Below are positions 8,890 through 18,190 of a DNA stretch of 64,000 bases, one piece after another. Made by a program: the position numbers and the translations under genes. Numbering within the stretch: the stretch's first letter is position 1; every line of letters starts with the position of its first letter. The stretch spans positions 62,001-126,000 of the forward strand of contig NZ_PYGJ01000002.1 of NCBI RefSeq assembly GCF_003014475.1. Reading direction: 5' to 3'. Source of the stretch: Shimia abyssi (lineage in GTDB: Bacteria > Pseudomonadota > Alphaproteobacteria > Rhodobacterales > Rhodobacteraceae). A model generated the notes under the pieces. That model did not search any database, had not been told where the DNA came from, and saw only the letters and a list, made by a program, of their open reading frames with translations.

Positions 8890-10539
8890 TTACATATTCG
8901 GATAGTTCGGCCCGTCACCACCTTGCGGCGTGACCCATGTGATGTTCTGGCTCGGGTCCTTAATGTCACAAGTTTTGCAATGCACACAGTTCTGGAAATT
9001 CACCACAAACCGTGCGTCCTTGCCTTCCTCCTCAACCACTTCATACACACCTGCCGGGCAATACCGCTGCGCGGGTTCTGCAAATTTCGGCAGGTTTACC
9101 TTAACCGGAATGCTGTCATCCCCCAGGCGCAGGTGGCAGGGTTGGCTTTCCTCGTGGTTGGTCATCGCAAAGGACACGTTGGTCAAACGGTCAAACGACA
9201 GCTTGCCGTCCGGTTTGGGATAATCAATTGGCTTGTGCTGATCCGCAGGTTCGGTCGCATCCGCGTCGTTCTTGCCGTGACCAACCGTACCAAACAACGA
9301 AAAGCCAAGCGTGTTGGTCCACATGTCCAGACCACCGAGCACCAGCGACGGCACCAGCCCCCATTTGGACCAGATCGGCTTAACGTTGCGCACTTTCTTG
9401 AGATCTTTGCCGATCTCACCGGTGCGCACTTCGACTTCGTAGTCGCTCAGCTCATCGCCCGACCGGTCCGCCTTGATCGCCGCATTTGCGGCCTCGGCTG
9501 CAGCCATGCCAGACAGCATCGCGTTGTGGTTGCCTTTGATGCGCGGCACGTTGACCATACCCACCGAACAGCCCAACAGCGCGACACCCGGCGCAACCAT
9601 CTTGGGCATTGACTGATAGCCGCCCTCGGTGATCGCGCGCGCGCCATAAGCTACGCGCTTGCCGCCTTCCAAAAGCTCAGCAACCATCGGGTGATGCTTG
9701 AACCGCTGGAATTCCATATAGGGGAACAGGTGCGGGTTCTTGTAGTTCAGGTGCACCACGAAACCGACATAAACCTGATTATTCTCAAGATGATAGATGA
9801 ACGAACCACCACCCGCGTTTGAATTCAGCGGCCAGCCCATCGTGTGGGTAACGCTGCCCTCTTTGTGCTTGGCCGGGTCGATCTCCCAGATCTCCTTCAT
9901 GCCAACGCCAAATTTCTGCGGCTCTTTGCCCTTTTGCAGGTCGTACTTGGCGATCACCTCTTTCGATAGCGATCCGCGCACACCTTCGGACAGGAACACA
10001 TACTTGCCCTGCAGCTCCATGCCCGGCTCTGTGTTGGCGCCATAACTGCCATCAGCCTCAAGCCCAAACACACCTGCGACAACACCCTTAACTTCGCCAT
10101 TGTCACCGTAAACCAACTCAGAACACGCCATGCCGGGGAAAATCTCAACACCCAGCTCCTCAGCCTGCTCCGCCATCCAGCGGCACACATTGCCCATAGA
10201 CACGATATAGTTGCCATGGTTGTTCATCAGCGGTGGCATTGGAAAGTTCGGAATACGCACTTCGCCTGCTTCGCCCAACATATAAAAGTGGTCTTCCTTG
10301 ACCGGCGTGTTCAGCGGCGCGCCCTTCTCTTTCCAGTCAGGTATAAGCTTGTCCAGCCCGACCGGATCCAGCACCGCGCCCGACAGGATGTGCGCGCCCA
10401 CTTCCGACCCTTTTTCCAAAACAACCACGTCGAGGTCCGCGTCCAGTTGTTTTAGGCGGATCGCCGCTGACAGACCCGCAGGCCCCGCTCCGACGATGAC
10501 CACATCATATTCCATGGCTTCGCGTTCGATTTCCGACAT
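8890..10539 (-). CDS. Electron transfer flavoprotein-ubiquinone oxidoreductase
   Basis: A 549-residue FAD and 4Fe-4S enzyme that passes electrons from ETF (acyl-CoA and dimethylglycine-type dehydrogenases) to ubiquinone at the inner membrane. The FAD dinucleotide fold VVIVGAGPAGLSAAIRLKQL is near residue 12, and the C-terminal cluster ligands CPAGVYEV and NFQNCVHCKTCDIKDPSQN are intact, ending in the family's typical GGGDGPNYPNM-like tail. The ATG follows AAGGAAA; an open frame of 60 codons upstream has no family similarity. It is likely needed by the acyl-CoA dehydrogenase encoded about 13 kb away. Confidence 0.96.
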   Translation of the reverse strand: MSEIEREAMEYDVVIVGAGPAGLSAAIRLKQLDADLDVVVLEKGSEVGAHILSGAVLDPVGLDKLIPDWKEKGAPLNTPVKEDHFYMLGEAGEVRIPNFPMPPLMNNHGNYIVSMGNVCRWMAEQAEELGVEIFPGMACSELVYGDNGEVKGVVAGVFGLEADGSYGANTEPGMELQGKYVFLSEGVRGSLSKEVIAKYDLQKGKEPQKFGVGMKEIWEIDPAKHKEGSVTHTMGWPLNSNAGGGSFIYHLENNQVYVGFVVHLNYKNPHLFPYMEFQRFKHHPMVAELLEGGKRVAYGARAITEGGYQSMPKMVAPGVALLGCSVGMVNVPRIKGNHNAMLSGMAAAEAANAAIKADRSGDELSDYEVEVRTGEIGKDLKKVRNVKPIWSKWGLVPSLVLGGLDMWTNTLGFSLFGTVGHGKNDADATEPADQHKPIDYPKPDGKLSFDRLTNVSFAMTNHEESQPCHLRLGDDSIPVKVNLPKFAEPAQRYCPAGVYEVVEEEGKDARFVVNFQNCVHCKTCDIKDPSQNITWVTPQGGDGPNYPNM

Positions 10540-10790
10540 TGGGTTTCCTTCCGACAGGCGAGCGTAACTTTGTTTCGCGCTTGCTATCCCGTTCGACAAT
10601 ATTGCGTCAATCACAACCCGACGACATTTGATGATAAATCGTCCAGTGATATGCCCAAACATGATATTTGCGCTTGCAAAGCCGCCTGTCTCTTGCTTTT
10701 CACGTCTCGCACGGGGCACTCTGCCCCTGTCACATACAAACGACCCGCCGCCTAATTTTTGGGCGGCACCGGACCAACGGGAACAAACCC

Positions 10791-11261
10791 ATGGATAAAC
10801 TACCTATGACACGCGGCGGGTATACGGCGCTTGAGATAGAATTAAAGCAGCTCAAATCTGTTGAGCGCCCCGCCATCATCGAGGCGATTGCAACCGCACG
10901 CGAACTTGGTGACCTCAAAGAGAACGCCGAATACCATTCGGCGCGCGAAAAACAGGGCTTTATCGAAGGCCGCATTAAAGAACTTGAGGCGGTGATTTCA
11001 CTGGCCGAAGTCATTGATCCTACCAGCCTCTCGGGCACGATCAAATTTGGCGCCACTGTCACGCTGGTCGACGAAGACACTGACGAAGAGAAAACCTGGC
11101 AGATTGTTGGCGAACACGAAGCCAATGTCGAAGCCGGCCTTCTCAACATAAAATCCCCTATCGCCCGCGCTCTGATCGGCAAGGACGAAGGTGACAGCGT
11201 CGAAGTGCGCACACCCGGCGGCGGTAAAAGCTACGAAGTGCTTTCAATCGAGTTCAAATAA
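10791..11261 (+). CDS. greA: Transcription elongation factor GreA
   Basis: A 156-residue factor that rescues backtracked RNA polymerase by stimulating transcript cleavage. The N-terminal coiled coil holds the catalytic acidic tip [18 protein letters not shown] (residues about 39-56), and the C-terminal FKBP-like domain contains [13 protein letters not shown] and [14 protein letters not shown] motifs. The start [15 protein letters not shown] matches GreA exactly; upstream in-frame codons lack similarity. A 251-bp region separates it from the divergent ETF-QO gene and should hold both promoters; I could not identify their boxes. Confidence 0.97.
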   Translation: MDKLPMTRGGYTALEIELKQLKSVERPAIIEAIATARELGDLKENAEYHSAREKQGFIEGRIKELEAVISLAEVIDPTSLSGTIKFGATVTLVDEDTDEEKTWQIVGEHEANVEAGLLNIKSPIARALIGKDEGDSVEVRTPGGGKSYEVLSIEFK

Positions 11262-11317
11262 AACCGCTTTCACACCAACTGCGCATAACGCGTCACCAGT
11301 CAGGCAGTTTCAGCCAC

Positions 11318-12340
11318 ATGTCAGAAGACACCGACAGCAAGCCCACACCTTTGGGCATCTATGACAAACCAGAGCAACCGCGCGTGACCGGCATCGAGTT
11401 CATCGCGGTCGGGCTCAGCTTTGTTTGGCTGGCGGGCACCGTAGTTTTCTTTCTGGTGCTGAAACCTGAAACTGCGGGTGGCCTCGACAGTCTGCGCTTT
11501 ATGATGACATTGCTGGCCATCTTTTTGCCTGTGGCCATGATCTGGGTGGCCGTCACTGCGGCGCGGTCCTCTCGGGTCATGCGCGAAGAAAGTGCGCGCC
11601 TACAGGCCGCAATCGACGCCATGCGCCGCACGTATGTCGCCCAGTCCCAGGGCACGCAGCCGGCAATACTGGAACCATCAGTCGCCAAGAAACTTGACGA
11701 GATTGCCGCCGCCACACGCAAAACTGAAACCGCGCTGGCCACCTTCTCGACCTCTCGCGAACGTGACACCGGCGCCATCCGCAAAGCCCCCGAACCGGAA
11801 CCGCCTGCCGCGGATCTGGCCGATCAGGGGTCCCTTGCCCTCGGCACCCCCGCCGAGGAACTGACACCACCACTCCCACGCGAAGATTTTATCCGCGCGC
11901 TGAATTTCCCCGAAACCGCCGAGGACAAAGTAGGTTTCACCGCCCTGCGCAAAGCCCTGCGGGATCGCCAGACCTCGGCTCTGATCCAGGCCAGCCAGGA
12001 TGTGCTAACCCTGCTCAGCCAGGATGGCATCTATATGGACGATCTGCGCCCGGATCTGGCCCGCCCGGAAATCTGGCGGCAATTCGCGGGTGGCGAACGG
12101 GGTCGCGCCATTGCAGCACTTGGCGGCGTGCGTGACCGTTCTTCGCTTGCCCTGGCCGCTGGGCGCATGAAACAAGACCCGATTTTCCGCGACGCTGCCC
12201 ACCATTTCCTCCGCCGCTTTGATCAGGCTTTTGTCGAATTCGAAGAAACCGCCACCGACGCCGACATTGCCGCGCTTGCTGACACCCGCACCGCCCGCGC
12301 CTTTATGCTGCTGGGCCGTGTGGCCGGTATCTTCGACTAG
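11318..12340 (+). CDS. Conserved hypothetical membrane protein with C-terminal soluble domain
   Basis: A 340-residue protein with two adjacent N-terminal membrane segments (about residues 24-47 and 58-82), then a charged helical stretch likely to be coiled coil (AARSSRVMREESARLQAAI), a Pro/Glu-rich linker (about 150-185), and a C-terminal helical domain beginning DFIRALNFPETAEDK. I do not recognise a domain with known function; it resembles uncharacterised Rhodobacterales proteins found next to greA. It follows greA by 56 bp and may be read from the same transcript. Confidence 0.65.
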   Translation: MSEDTDSKPTPLGIYDKPEQPRVTGIEFIAVGLSFVWLAGTVVFFLVLKPETAGGLDSLRFMMTLLAIFLPVAMIWVAVTAARSSRVMREESARLQAAIDAMRRTYVAQSQGTQPAILEPSVAKKLDEIAAATRKTETALATFSTSRERDTGAIRKAPEPEPPAADLADQGSLALGTPAEELTPPLPREDFIRALNFPETAEDKVGFTALRKALRDRQTSALIQASQDVLTLLSQDGIYMDDLRPDLARPEIWRQFAGGERGRAIAALGGVRDRSSLALAAGRMKQDPIFRDAAHHFLRRFDQAFVEFEETATDADIAALADTRTARAFMLLGRVAGIFD

Positions 12341-12409
12341 GGTCCAACGATAGAGAACGAGACCGCAGCCCATATTGAGCTTGCCCAAACATTTCGCAGG
12401 GAAACAATA

Positions 12410-13313
12410 CTACCCTGCACCAGCGGACTTGAGCGCAAACCGATTCCGAAACTCTGTTGGCGTCAAACCGGTTTCCTGAATGAACTTTCGCCCAAATGAC
12501 GAATGATCGGAATATCCGGCTGCAAACGCGATGTTCTGAACAATTTGGTTTGAGTGTATCAACATGTCTTTGGACTTTTCGATTCTGACAGCTTGAACAT
12601 ACGCCATCGGCGGCAAACCCGTGATAGACGAAAACCGCCGAATAAACGTGCGCTCCGACATCCCCGCAACCGTGGCCAAGTCCCTGATGGAATACTTTCC
12701 GTCGAAGTCTCGTTCAATCGCCAGCTGAGCCTTCCGAACACCGGGGTCTCCATGCGTCAGATTTGGCGTAAACCGCCGATAACGCCGTTGGTCCCTTTGC
12801 CCGACATCGACCACAAATCTATGCGCCGTTTCAATCACCGCATCGCGTCCGATAAAGCGATCAATCAGCGCCAAGCAGAGATCGACCCATGCCATCATTC
12901 CGCCCGCCGTGATTAGATCAGCATGCTCAATCAATATCTGGTTTACGTCCGTCGCCACCATTGGATAGTGCTTCGCCATATGGGGCTCCAGCCCCCAATG
13001 CGTCGTGACTATCCGGTTGCCCAAAACATCCGCCTCGGCCAGCCAGACCAGCACAGACCGAACACAGGAGCGCGCCCCGCGTATGCTCCTGCTTGAGCCG
13101 TTCAGGAAGATCGCAGCCAACATCAACTTCAATCTCCTTAGTCGCCGGAGGCAAAACATAGACATCATACCCACAAGCCATTTCGTCGATAATCGAAACG
13201 GACATTTGGCGCTCATTGCTCAGACTGCCCGCAAAGCTCAACATTTCCTCAATCCCAAAAACGGCTGACTGAAGCGCGTTGTCATAGCGCAAAACGGCTA
13301 GGCGAAGCGGCAT
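12410..13313 (-). pseudogene. GlxA-like AraC transcriptional regulator (DJ-1/PfpI plus HTH), frameshifted
   Basis: The first half (from ATG at 13313, MPLRLAVLRYDNALQSAVFG) reads a DJ-1/PfpI-like domain up to the conserved LLCSVCAG near 13043. The second half continues in another frame as WLAEADVLGNRIVTTHWGLE and runs through the AraC helix-turn-helix (SIRDLATVAGMSERTFIRRF, IVQNIAFAAGYSDHSSFGRK) to the stop at 12410. Intact relatives have about three residues between CAG and LAEA, so a few bases (2 or 5) appear lost around 13035-13050. Either a recent inactivation or a sequencing error. It is divergent, 93 bp away, from a metallo-hydrolase it may have regulated. Confidence 0.8.
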
Positions 13314-13406
13314 AATGGCGATCTCTGCATATATTTGGTCATGATTGCCAATAGTCCACCCGCCCGCACCAAGCAATACTTGGCAAAAGAAACACAGGAC
13401 ACTCCC

Positions 13407-14324
13407 ATGACCTCACTTAAAATGACCCGACGCTCATTCTCGTTTGCCCTTGCCGGGGTCACGGCAGGCGCCGCTTTTCCAAGCACAAGCTTTGCCGCGG
13501 AAGTCGCAACCATCACGGTCGGTGACAAGACAATTTCGATGCTGTCAGACGGCCACTTTGACATTCCGCCTGCGTTCTTCACCGACGCCGACGACGCAGC
13601 GCTAGCCGCAGCCGGAAACCCTATCGAGATCGGGGCAACTGTCTGGCTAATCCAGACAGTTGACCGCCGGATTCTGGTCGATACCGGCTCGGGTCAGGCA
13701 TTGGCCGGCATGTTCCCAACAGTTGGTAAGCTTGATGCTTTGCTGACCGCCGAGGGTATCGAAAAGGCTGATATCACCGACATCGTCCTGACCCATATGC
13801 ACGCCGATCACATTGGCGGGCTGTTGGGGGAAGATGCTGGTGGATTCAGCAACGCGGCGGTGCACGTCTCCCAAGCAGAATGGGGATTCTGGACCAACCC
13901 CAGTTTGCTCGACGCCACGCCAGAAAGTGACAAGCCGATGATCGGGCTGTTGCAATCCATTGCTGGCCCTATTGCCAATCGTGTTACGACCTATGTCGAT
14001 GAAGCCGACTTGGGCGATGGCATCACTTTGGTGCCGATGAACGGCCACACGCCCGGACATAGCGGTGTTCGCGTCACGGCCAAGAACAGTAATAATTTCC
14101 TAATCGTAAGAGACGCAATTATCTCCGAGTCTCTCCAATTTGAGAACCCAAAAGTGCGTTATGCGCTGGATTTGGATCCCGAGCAGGCCATTGCGACCCG
14201 GACCAGTCTGCTGAACACGTTGGCCGAAAGCGGTGACGTTTTCTCAGCCACTCACCTGACCTATCCAGCAACGGGTCGCGTAGTACGTGCAGGCAACGTC
14301 TTTAGATTTGAGCCTCTGACATAG
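13407..14324 (+). CDS. Exported MBL-fold metallo-hydrolase with Tat-type signal
   Basis: A 305-residue protein beginning with a twin-arginine-like signal (MTRRSFSFALAGVTAGAAFP, cleavage likely after SFAAE region). The metallo-beta-lactamase signature THMHADHIGG is near residue 130, with NGHTPGHSG, a metal-bridging Asp (VRDAI) and a final His (ATHLTYP), so the di-zinc centre looks complete. The substrate is unknown; lactonase-like periplasmic hydrolases share this layout. The start ATG has AGGACA upstream and gives the signal peptide at the very N-terminus. Confidence 0.87.
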   Translation: MTSLKMTRRSFSFALAGVTAGAAFPSTSFAAEVATITVGDKTISMLSDGHFDIPPAFFTDADDAALAAAGNPIEIGATVWLIQTVDRRILVDTGSGQALAGMFPTVGKLDALLTAEGIEKADITDIVLTHMHADHIGGLLGEDAGGFSNAAVHVSQAEWGFWTNPSLLDATPESDKPMIGLLQSIAGPIANRVTTYVDEADLGDGITLVPMNGHTPGHSGVRVTAKNSNNFLIVRDAIISESLQFENPKVRYALDLDPEQAIATRTSLLNTLAESGDVFSATHLTYPATGRVVRAGNVFRFEPLT

Positions 14325-14339
14325 GCGCGGCCCAAAGTT

Positions 14340-14363
14340 GCCCGTGAAAAACTTTTGACGGGC
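14340..14363 (+). terminator. Weak terminator-like hairpin after the metallo-hydrolase
   Basis: GCCCGT (14340-14345) and ACGGGC (14358-14363) pair, with AAAA/TTTT able to extend the stem inward. No U-tract follows, so function is doubtful. Confidence 0.3.
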
Positions 14364-14482
14364 CACCTTCGCAAATCATCGCATCTTGCGACGATGGCCT
14401 GAGCGAACCGCCCGCAAAACCACCCAAGGTTGAGGAGAATCCGTTTTTTGGGTATTATGTGCAAATTCATTCTGGATTTTGC

Positions 14483-15061
14483 ATGTTCTATTCCTTGCCC
14501 CAACGCGCCCTTGCGGTGCTTTTTATCCTATTTTTGTCGGCCTGCTCCGGACTGCGCCTTGTGCCCGCTTACAACCCGGACATTGTTGATGGGATCAACG
14601 CTTACCATACAGAGATGCTCGAGTTTATTTCTACGATGGAGACCAAACGCACACCCATTTCCGGCAGCTACAAATCCGAACCCGTCACCACCTTTTACGC
14701 CGCCTCCGACGCGGCCCTTGGCAATCTGGTGGTTCAGGCCGAGGCTCTTGAACCTAATGATGATTGCGCCTCTTCACGAGTAACCAATCTGGGACTTGGC
14801 CTCGTCACCGCAGAAGTGGATGCTGTCAGAACCGAGCTCGACGAGGCCCTTGGCCGCGACACGCCAGCGCTAACTGACGCCGATCTCTCAACCGGCAGCT
14901 GCACCGCCATTGTCCTCAAGGCGTTGCGGGCCAATCATAACTCAATGGCGGACCTGCACCGGCTTGAGGGCAAACTGGTTAAACCCACTTCAACACTCCT
15001 TCGCGACCTGATGAACGATTCCGTTCGCATCGCCTTGACCGCGGAAAATGCCAAACGCTAA
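14483..15061 (+). CDS. Predicted lipoprotein, unknown function
   Basis: A 192-residue protein with a lipoprotein signal peptide: MFYSLPQRALAVLFILFLSA followed by the lipobox Cys (LSAC). The mature part is mostly helical, with two further cysteines (DDCAS, GSCTA). I place the start at ATG 14483 because it puts the signal at the N-terminus; a GTG at 14459 in frame is possible, and neither has a strong ribosome site. It is followed 18 bp later by a small unknown gene, probably the same operon. No family recognised. Confidence 0.7.
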   Translation: MFYSLPQRALAVLFILFLSACSGLRLVPAYNPDIVDGINAYHTEMLEFISTMETKRTPISGSYKSEPVTTFYAASDAALGNLVVQAEALEPNDDCASSRVTNLGLGLVTAEVDAVRTELDEALGRDTPALTDADLSTGSCTAIVLKALRANHNSMADLHRLEGKLVKPTSTLLRDLMNDSVRIALTAENAKR

Positions 15062-15079
15062 CCCAAAAGGAGCACCACA

Positions 15080-15421
15080 ATGCCCGATCTCAACGATCTC
15101 AAGCCAGATGTGTTTGTGCCCCAGCTGCTGAACGTCGCCAGAACCACCGCCGGGCCGCTCTGGGATGACATTCAACAAACAGCGTCCCATGAATTTCGTG
15201 TGTTAGCGCTTCGCATCCGCGACATCGGCGAAGGTGTCGCATCCGGCGATGTAAGTCGCACTGCGGCCCGCATTCTGTTCCGCATGGCCAAACGCAATCT
15301 GATTGCCACCATCGCCATGCTCACCATCATGATCGAGGCCGCAGCCCAGAAACTGGTTAACGCGGTCCTCAAAGAAATCAAATCCATCGTCAATGGCGCG
15401 CTCGGGTTTACCCTCGTCTGA
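15080..15421 (+). CDS. Hypothetical small helical protein
   Basis: A 113-residue protein with a good ribosome site (AAAAGGAG, 8 bp before ATG). It is alanine/isoleucine-rich and amphipathic, with a hydrophobic stretch near residues 75-90 (LIATIAMLTIMIEAAAQ). I recognise no family. Its tight spacing behind the lipoprotein gene suggests they act together, perhaps at the membrane. Confidence 0.6.
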   Translation: MPDLNDLKPDVFVPQLLNVARTTAGPLWDDIQQTASHEFRVLALRIRDIGEGVASGDVSRTAARILFRMAKRNLIATIAMLTIMIEAAAQKLVNAVLKEIKSIVNGALGFTLV

Positions 15422-15591
15422 TCTGTGCGCGGCACTCCGTTGCGTTTTCGCCAAGTTGGCGCCCGCAGCGTTAATTGGCACTTCCTGCCCCTCAAGCGCC
15501 GAAATGACACCGACGCAATACCGACAGAATACCGACGTTATGCCGATTTCCCGTTTTGGCGGCCGGCAACGCCGTTAAAACTTGGTCAAAG

Positions 15592-17697
15592 TCACAACCC
15601 AAACGCTGTATATGGATAATACGTCACCGGCGTACCCGGCGTGATGTCCATAGCCTCGTCCGGTAACTCGACTAGCCCTTCGGCCCAACTCAGCCCGCTG
15701 ATCCGCCCAGACCCTTCCGAAGCAAACACCTCGACCTGACCCTCACGCAGCCGCGCGCGAAGATACTCGCGCCGCCCCGGTTTTTTGCGCTTGGAAAACC
15801 CTGCGGGCACCGTCAGCGCTTGTGGCATCTGCCACCCTTCGCCTGCCAGTAACCCCATGGCAGGCCTTGCAAAAATCAATGTGCACACCAATGCCGCCAC
15901 CGGATTTCCCGGCAGCCCAAACACCGGTTTGCCACCCCAAATACCGAGTGCGAGCGGGCGCCCCGGCTTGATCGCAATCCGCCACAGCGCCATTGCGCCG
16001 CTCTCGTTCAACAACGCCGAAAGGTGGTCCTCATCCCCCGCCGAGGCCCCGCCCGACGTCAGAATCAGGTCCGCATTTTCGGCCGCACGATCCAGAAATT
16101 CCCGCAGCGCGGCCCGGTCATCCGGCGCGCGCCCCATGTCCACAGGCTCAAACCCAAACCGTTTGATCGCCGCCAAAAGCATCGGGCGATTCGCATCATA
16201 AATCTGATCCGCCCTCGCCTCAGTTCCCGCTTCGGCCAGCTCGTCTCCGGTTGAAACAACTGCGACTTTCAAACGCTTGTAAACAGGCAGTTTTTCTAAA
16301 CCAACCGCCGCCGCCAATGCCAGATCCGCAGGCGTCACACACCGCCCCTCAGCCAACGTCACTTCGCCGGCCAAAACGTCCTCGCCGGCCTTGCGGGTAT
16401 TGGCCCCAAACCTTAACGGCCCCCGAAACGCGATGGCCTCGCCGTCTGTCGTTACATCCTCCTGAAGGATCACCGTATCCACCCCATCAGGCAGCGCAGC
16501 ACCGGTCAGAACCCGCACCGCGTGGCCCTCGGGCAAGGTGCCCTCAAACGGCTCACCCGCGGCAGAGCGCCCTTGTACCAAAGGCATTTCCTGTGCGCCG
16601 TCCACGATATCGGCATGGCGCAGACCATAGCCATCCACTGCCGTGTTGGGCAAAGGCGGGTTGGACCGGCGCGACACCACGTCCGCCGCAATCACCCGAT
16701 CCAGCGCCGCACCTAACGTTAACTCCTCGGACGGCACAACCGTGTATAATCGTGACCGAATACTCTCCAGCGCCTCGTCCACCGGCGTCCAATGCGCCCC
16801 CGGCGGCAACGCAAAACAATCATCCTTTAACGGCGGCGGGGTCAATGTCGTTTTGGCGGCAGCCATCAGTTCGTCCTCAAATCCAAGCCCGAGAATCCAT
16901 CCTTCTTCCGAGCCATCCACATCTAACATAGCCTGCAAACGCTCGGCTTTCAGCCTCGAAAGCGCCCGCGCCATCAGGCGCACCTGCGCCGCATCGCGCA
17001 CTTCTCCCTGCGCTTCGGCCTCCTTGACCACCGGGTTTATCAACCCTGGCCAAACCTCGACCAACGCCACCGGCTTATCCAACGTTTCAAATGGCCAAAC
17101 GGCTATGTGCCCCAGAAATTGCCGTCGCAATCGCGTCAGCACCGGCACCCCCATCAGGACCTGTCCTCCAACCGATCCCGCCCCGCTCAGCTGCCAACAG
17201 GTAAAGGCCCCTTTGGCTTGTTCTTCAACCACTCGTCGATCTGAAAACGGGTTTACATACAAATCCTTACGCCTTGGCAACCCTTGGATATTCCGCTTAA
17301 GCCCATTGCCCCAGAACGGCCCCCGCCCGCCAAATCGCTGGTTAATCTCACCCGCCAAATCAAACCGGTTATTCGCCTTTGGGCTGTCTTCAATCCGCGC
17401 CTCCAGCCAGTCCCACAAAGCAAACGGATCATCTGACCCGGCCACCGCACGCGCAAACCCCTTAGGATAGCCAAACGGAAAATCGACCCCGATAAACACC
17501 CGACGCCCCGCCGCCAGCTCATCTCTGATCAGCGCAGCCAGATACGCCGCCACCACATCCCGGTTGCGGTGATATTTCGGTGCGTCTGCGATTCCGGCGC
17601 GCGCGACGCATGTCCAGATCGCATCCCGTTTGGGCACCGCACCACGGTCGTTGCCCGCTGACCAATCCAGCATGACAACCGTGTCGAATGCGCTCAA
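15592..17697 (-). CDS. Fusion: unknown RNase H-like/DUF429-like domain plus MoeA molybdopterin molybdotransferase
   Basis: A 701-residue protein, against about 400 for ordinary MoeA. Residues from about 315 on are MoeA: PLPNTAVDGYGLRHAD, ALPDGVDTVILQED, and the molybdopterin-binding loop SGGASAGDEDHL, ending in the beta-barrel domain. MoeA inserts molybdate into molybdopterin. Residues 1-290 form a separate domain (DWSAGN near residue 11, GVDFPFGYPKGF near residue 71) that recalls DUF429/RNase H-like proteins of unknown function. The start is a TTG overlapping the mobB stop (TTGA) with AGAGG 7 bp upstream. Last gene of the fdhD-mobA-mobB-moeA operon. Confidence 0.88.
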   Translation of the reverse strand: MSAFDTVVMLDWSAGNDRGAVPKRDAIWTCVARAGIADAPKYHRNRDVVAAYLAALIRDELAAGRRVFIGVDFPFGYPKGFARAVAGSDDPFALWDWLEARIEDSPKANNRFDLAGEINQRFGGRGPFWGNGLKRNIQGLPRRKDLYVNPFSDRRVVEEQAKGAFTCWQLSGAGSVGGQVLMGVPVLTRLRRQFLGHIAVWPFETLDKPVALVEVWPGLINPVVKEAEAQGEVRDAAQVRLMARALSRLKAERLQAMLDVDGSEEGWILGLGFEDELMAAAKTTLTPPPLKDDCFALPPGAHWTPVDEALESIRSRLYTVVPSEELTLGAALDRVIAADVVSRRSNPPLPNTAVDGYGLRHADIVDGAQEMPLVQGRSAAGEPFEGTLPEGHAVRVLTGAALPDGVDTVILQEDVTTDGEAIAFRGPLRFGANTRKAGEDVLAGEVTLAEGRCVTPADLALAAAVGLEKLPVYKRLKVAVVSTGDELAEAGTEARADQIYDANRPMLLAAIKRFGFEPVDMGRAPDDRAALREFLDRAAENADLILTSGGASAGDEDHLSALLNESGAMALWRIAIKPGRPLALGIWGGKPVFGLPGNPVAALVCTLIFARPAMGLLAGEGWQMPQALTVPAGFSKRKKPGRREYLRARLREGQVEVFASEGSGRISGLSWAEGLVELPDEAMDITPGTPVTYYPYTAFGL

Positions 17698-18185
17698 AGA
17701 CCAACCTCTTTCAGGACAAAATCCGCAATGCTTACCGTGTCGTTCAGGTCAAAAACTGGCCGGTCGCTATCCACTGCCACATCCGCTGCAATTGCGCGCA
17801 CTGTGGGATCTTCCGGTGCAATCAACGGGTTACCCGTCACCGAGCGATGCGCTTCCACTTTGGGGTGCGCGTCACGTTTGTAGCCTTCGACCAGCACCAG
17901 ATCGACCGGTGCCAACTTGGTCAGCAACGCCTCCAGAGTTGGCTCCTCGTCATTGCGCATCTCATGCATCAGCGCCCAGCGGGTGCGGGATGCCAGCAAA
18001 ACCTCGCGCGCACCTGCATCGCGGTGGCGATAGCTGTCCTTGCCCGGCTGATCCACGTCAAACGTGTGATGCGCGTGTTTCACCGTCGATACGCTAAACC
18101 CGCGCCCGGTGATCTCGGCCACCAGCCGTTCCATCAGCCCGGTCTTGCCCGCATTCTTCCAGCCGACGACCCCGTAAATTCGCAT
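17694..18185 (-). CDS. mobB: Molybdopterin-guanine dinucleotide biosynthesis adaptor MobB
   Basis: A 163-residue P-loop GTP-binding protein that assists MobA in guanylating the molybdenum cofactor. The Walker A motif GWKNAGKTGL is at residues 8-17, followed by STVKHAHHTFDVDQPGKDS and the LVLVEGYKRDAHPKVE strand typical of MobB. It begins 5 bp after mobA and overlaps the moeA fusion gene by 4 bp. Confidence 0.94.
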   Translation of the reverse strand: MRIYGVVGWKNAGKTGLMERLVAEITGRGFSVSTVKHAHHTFDVDQPGKDSYRHRDAGAREVLLASRTRWALMHEMRNDEEPTLEALLTKLAPVDLVLVEGYKRDAHPKVEAHRSVTGNPLIAPEDPTVRAIAADVAVDSDRPVFDLNDTVSIADFVLKEVGL

Positions 18186-18190
18186 TATTG

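Noticed and set aside
10742-10766. Hairpin GCCGCC/GGGCGGC with T-rich loop ahead of greA
   Set aside because: Short stem, large loop and no U-tract; it lies in a promoter region where a terminator is not expected.
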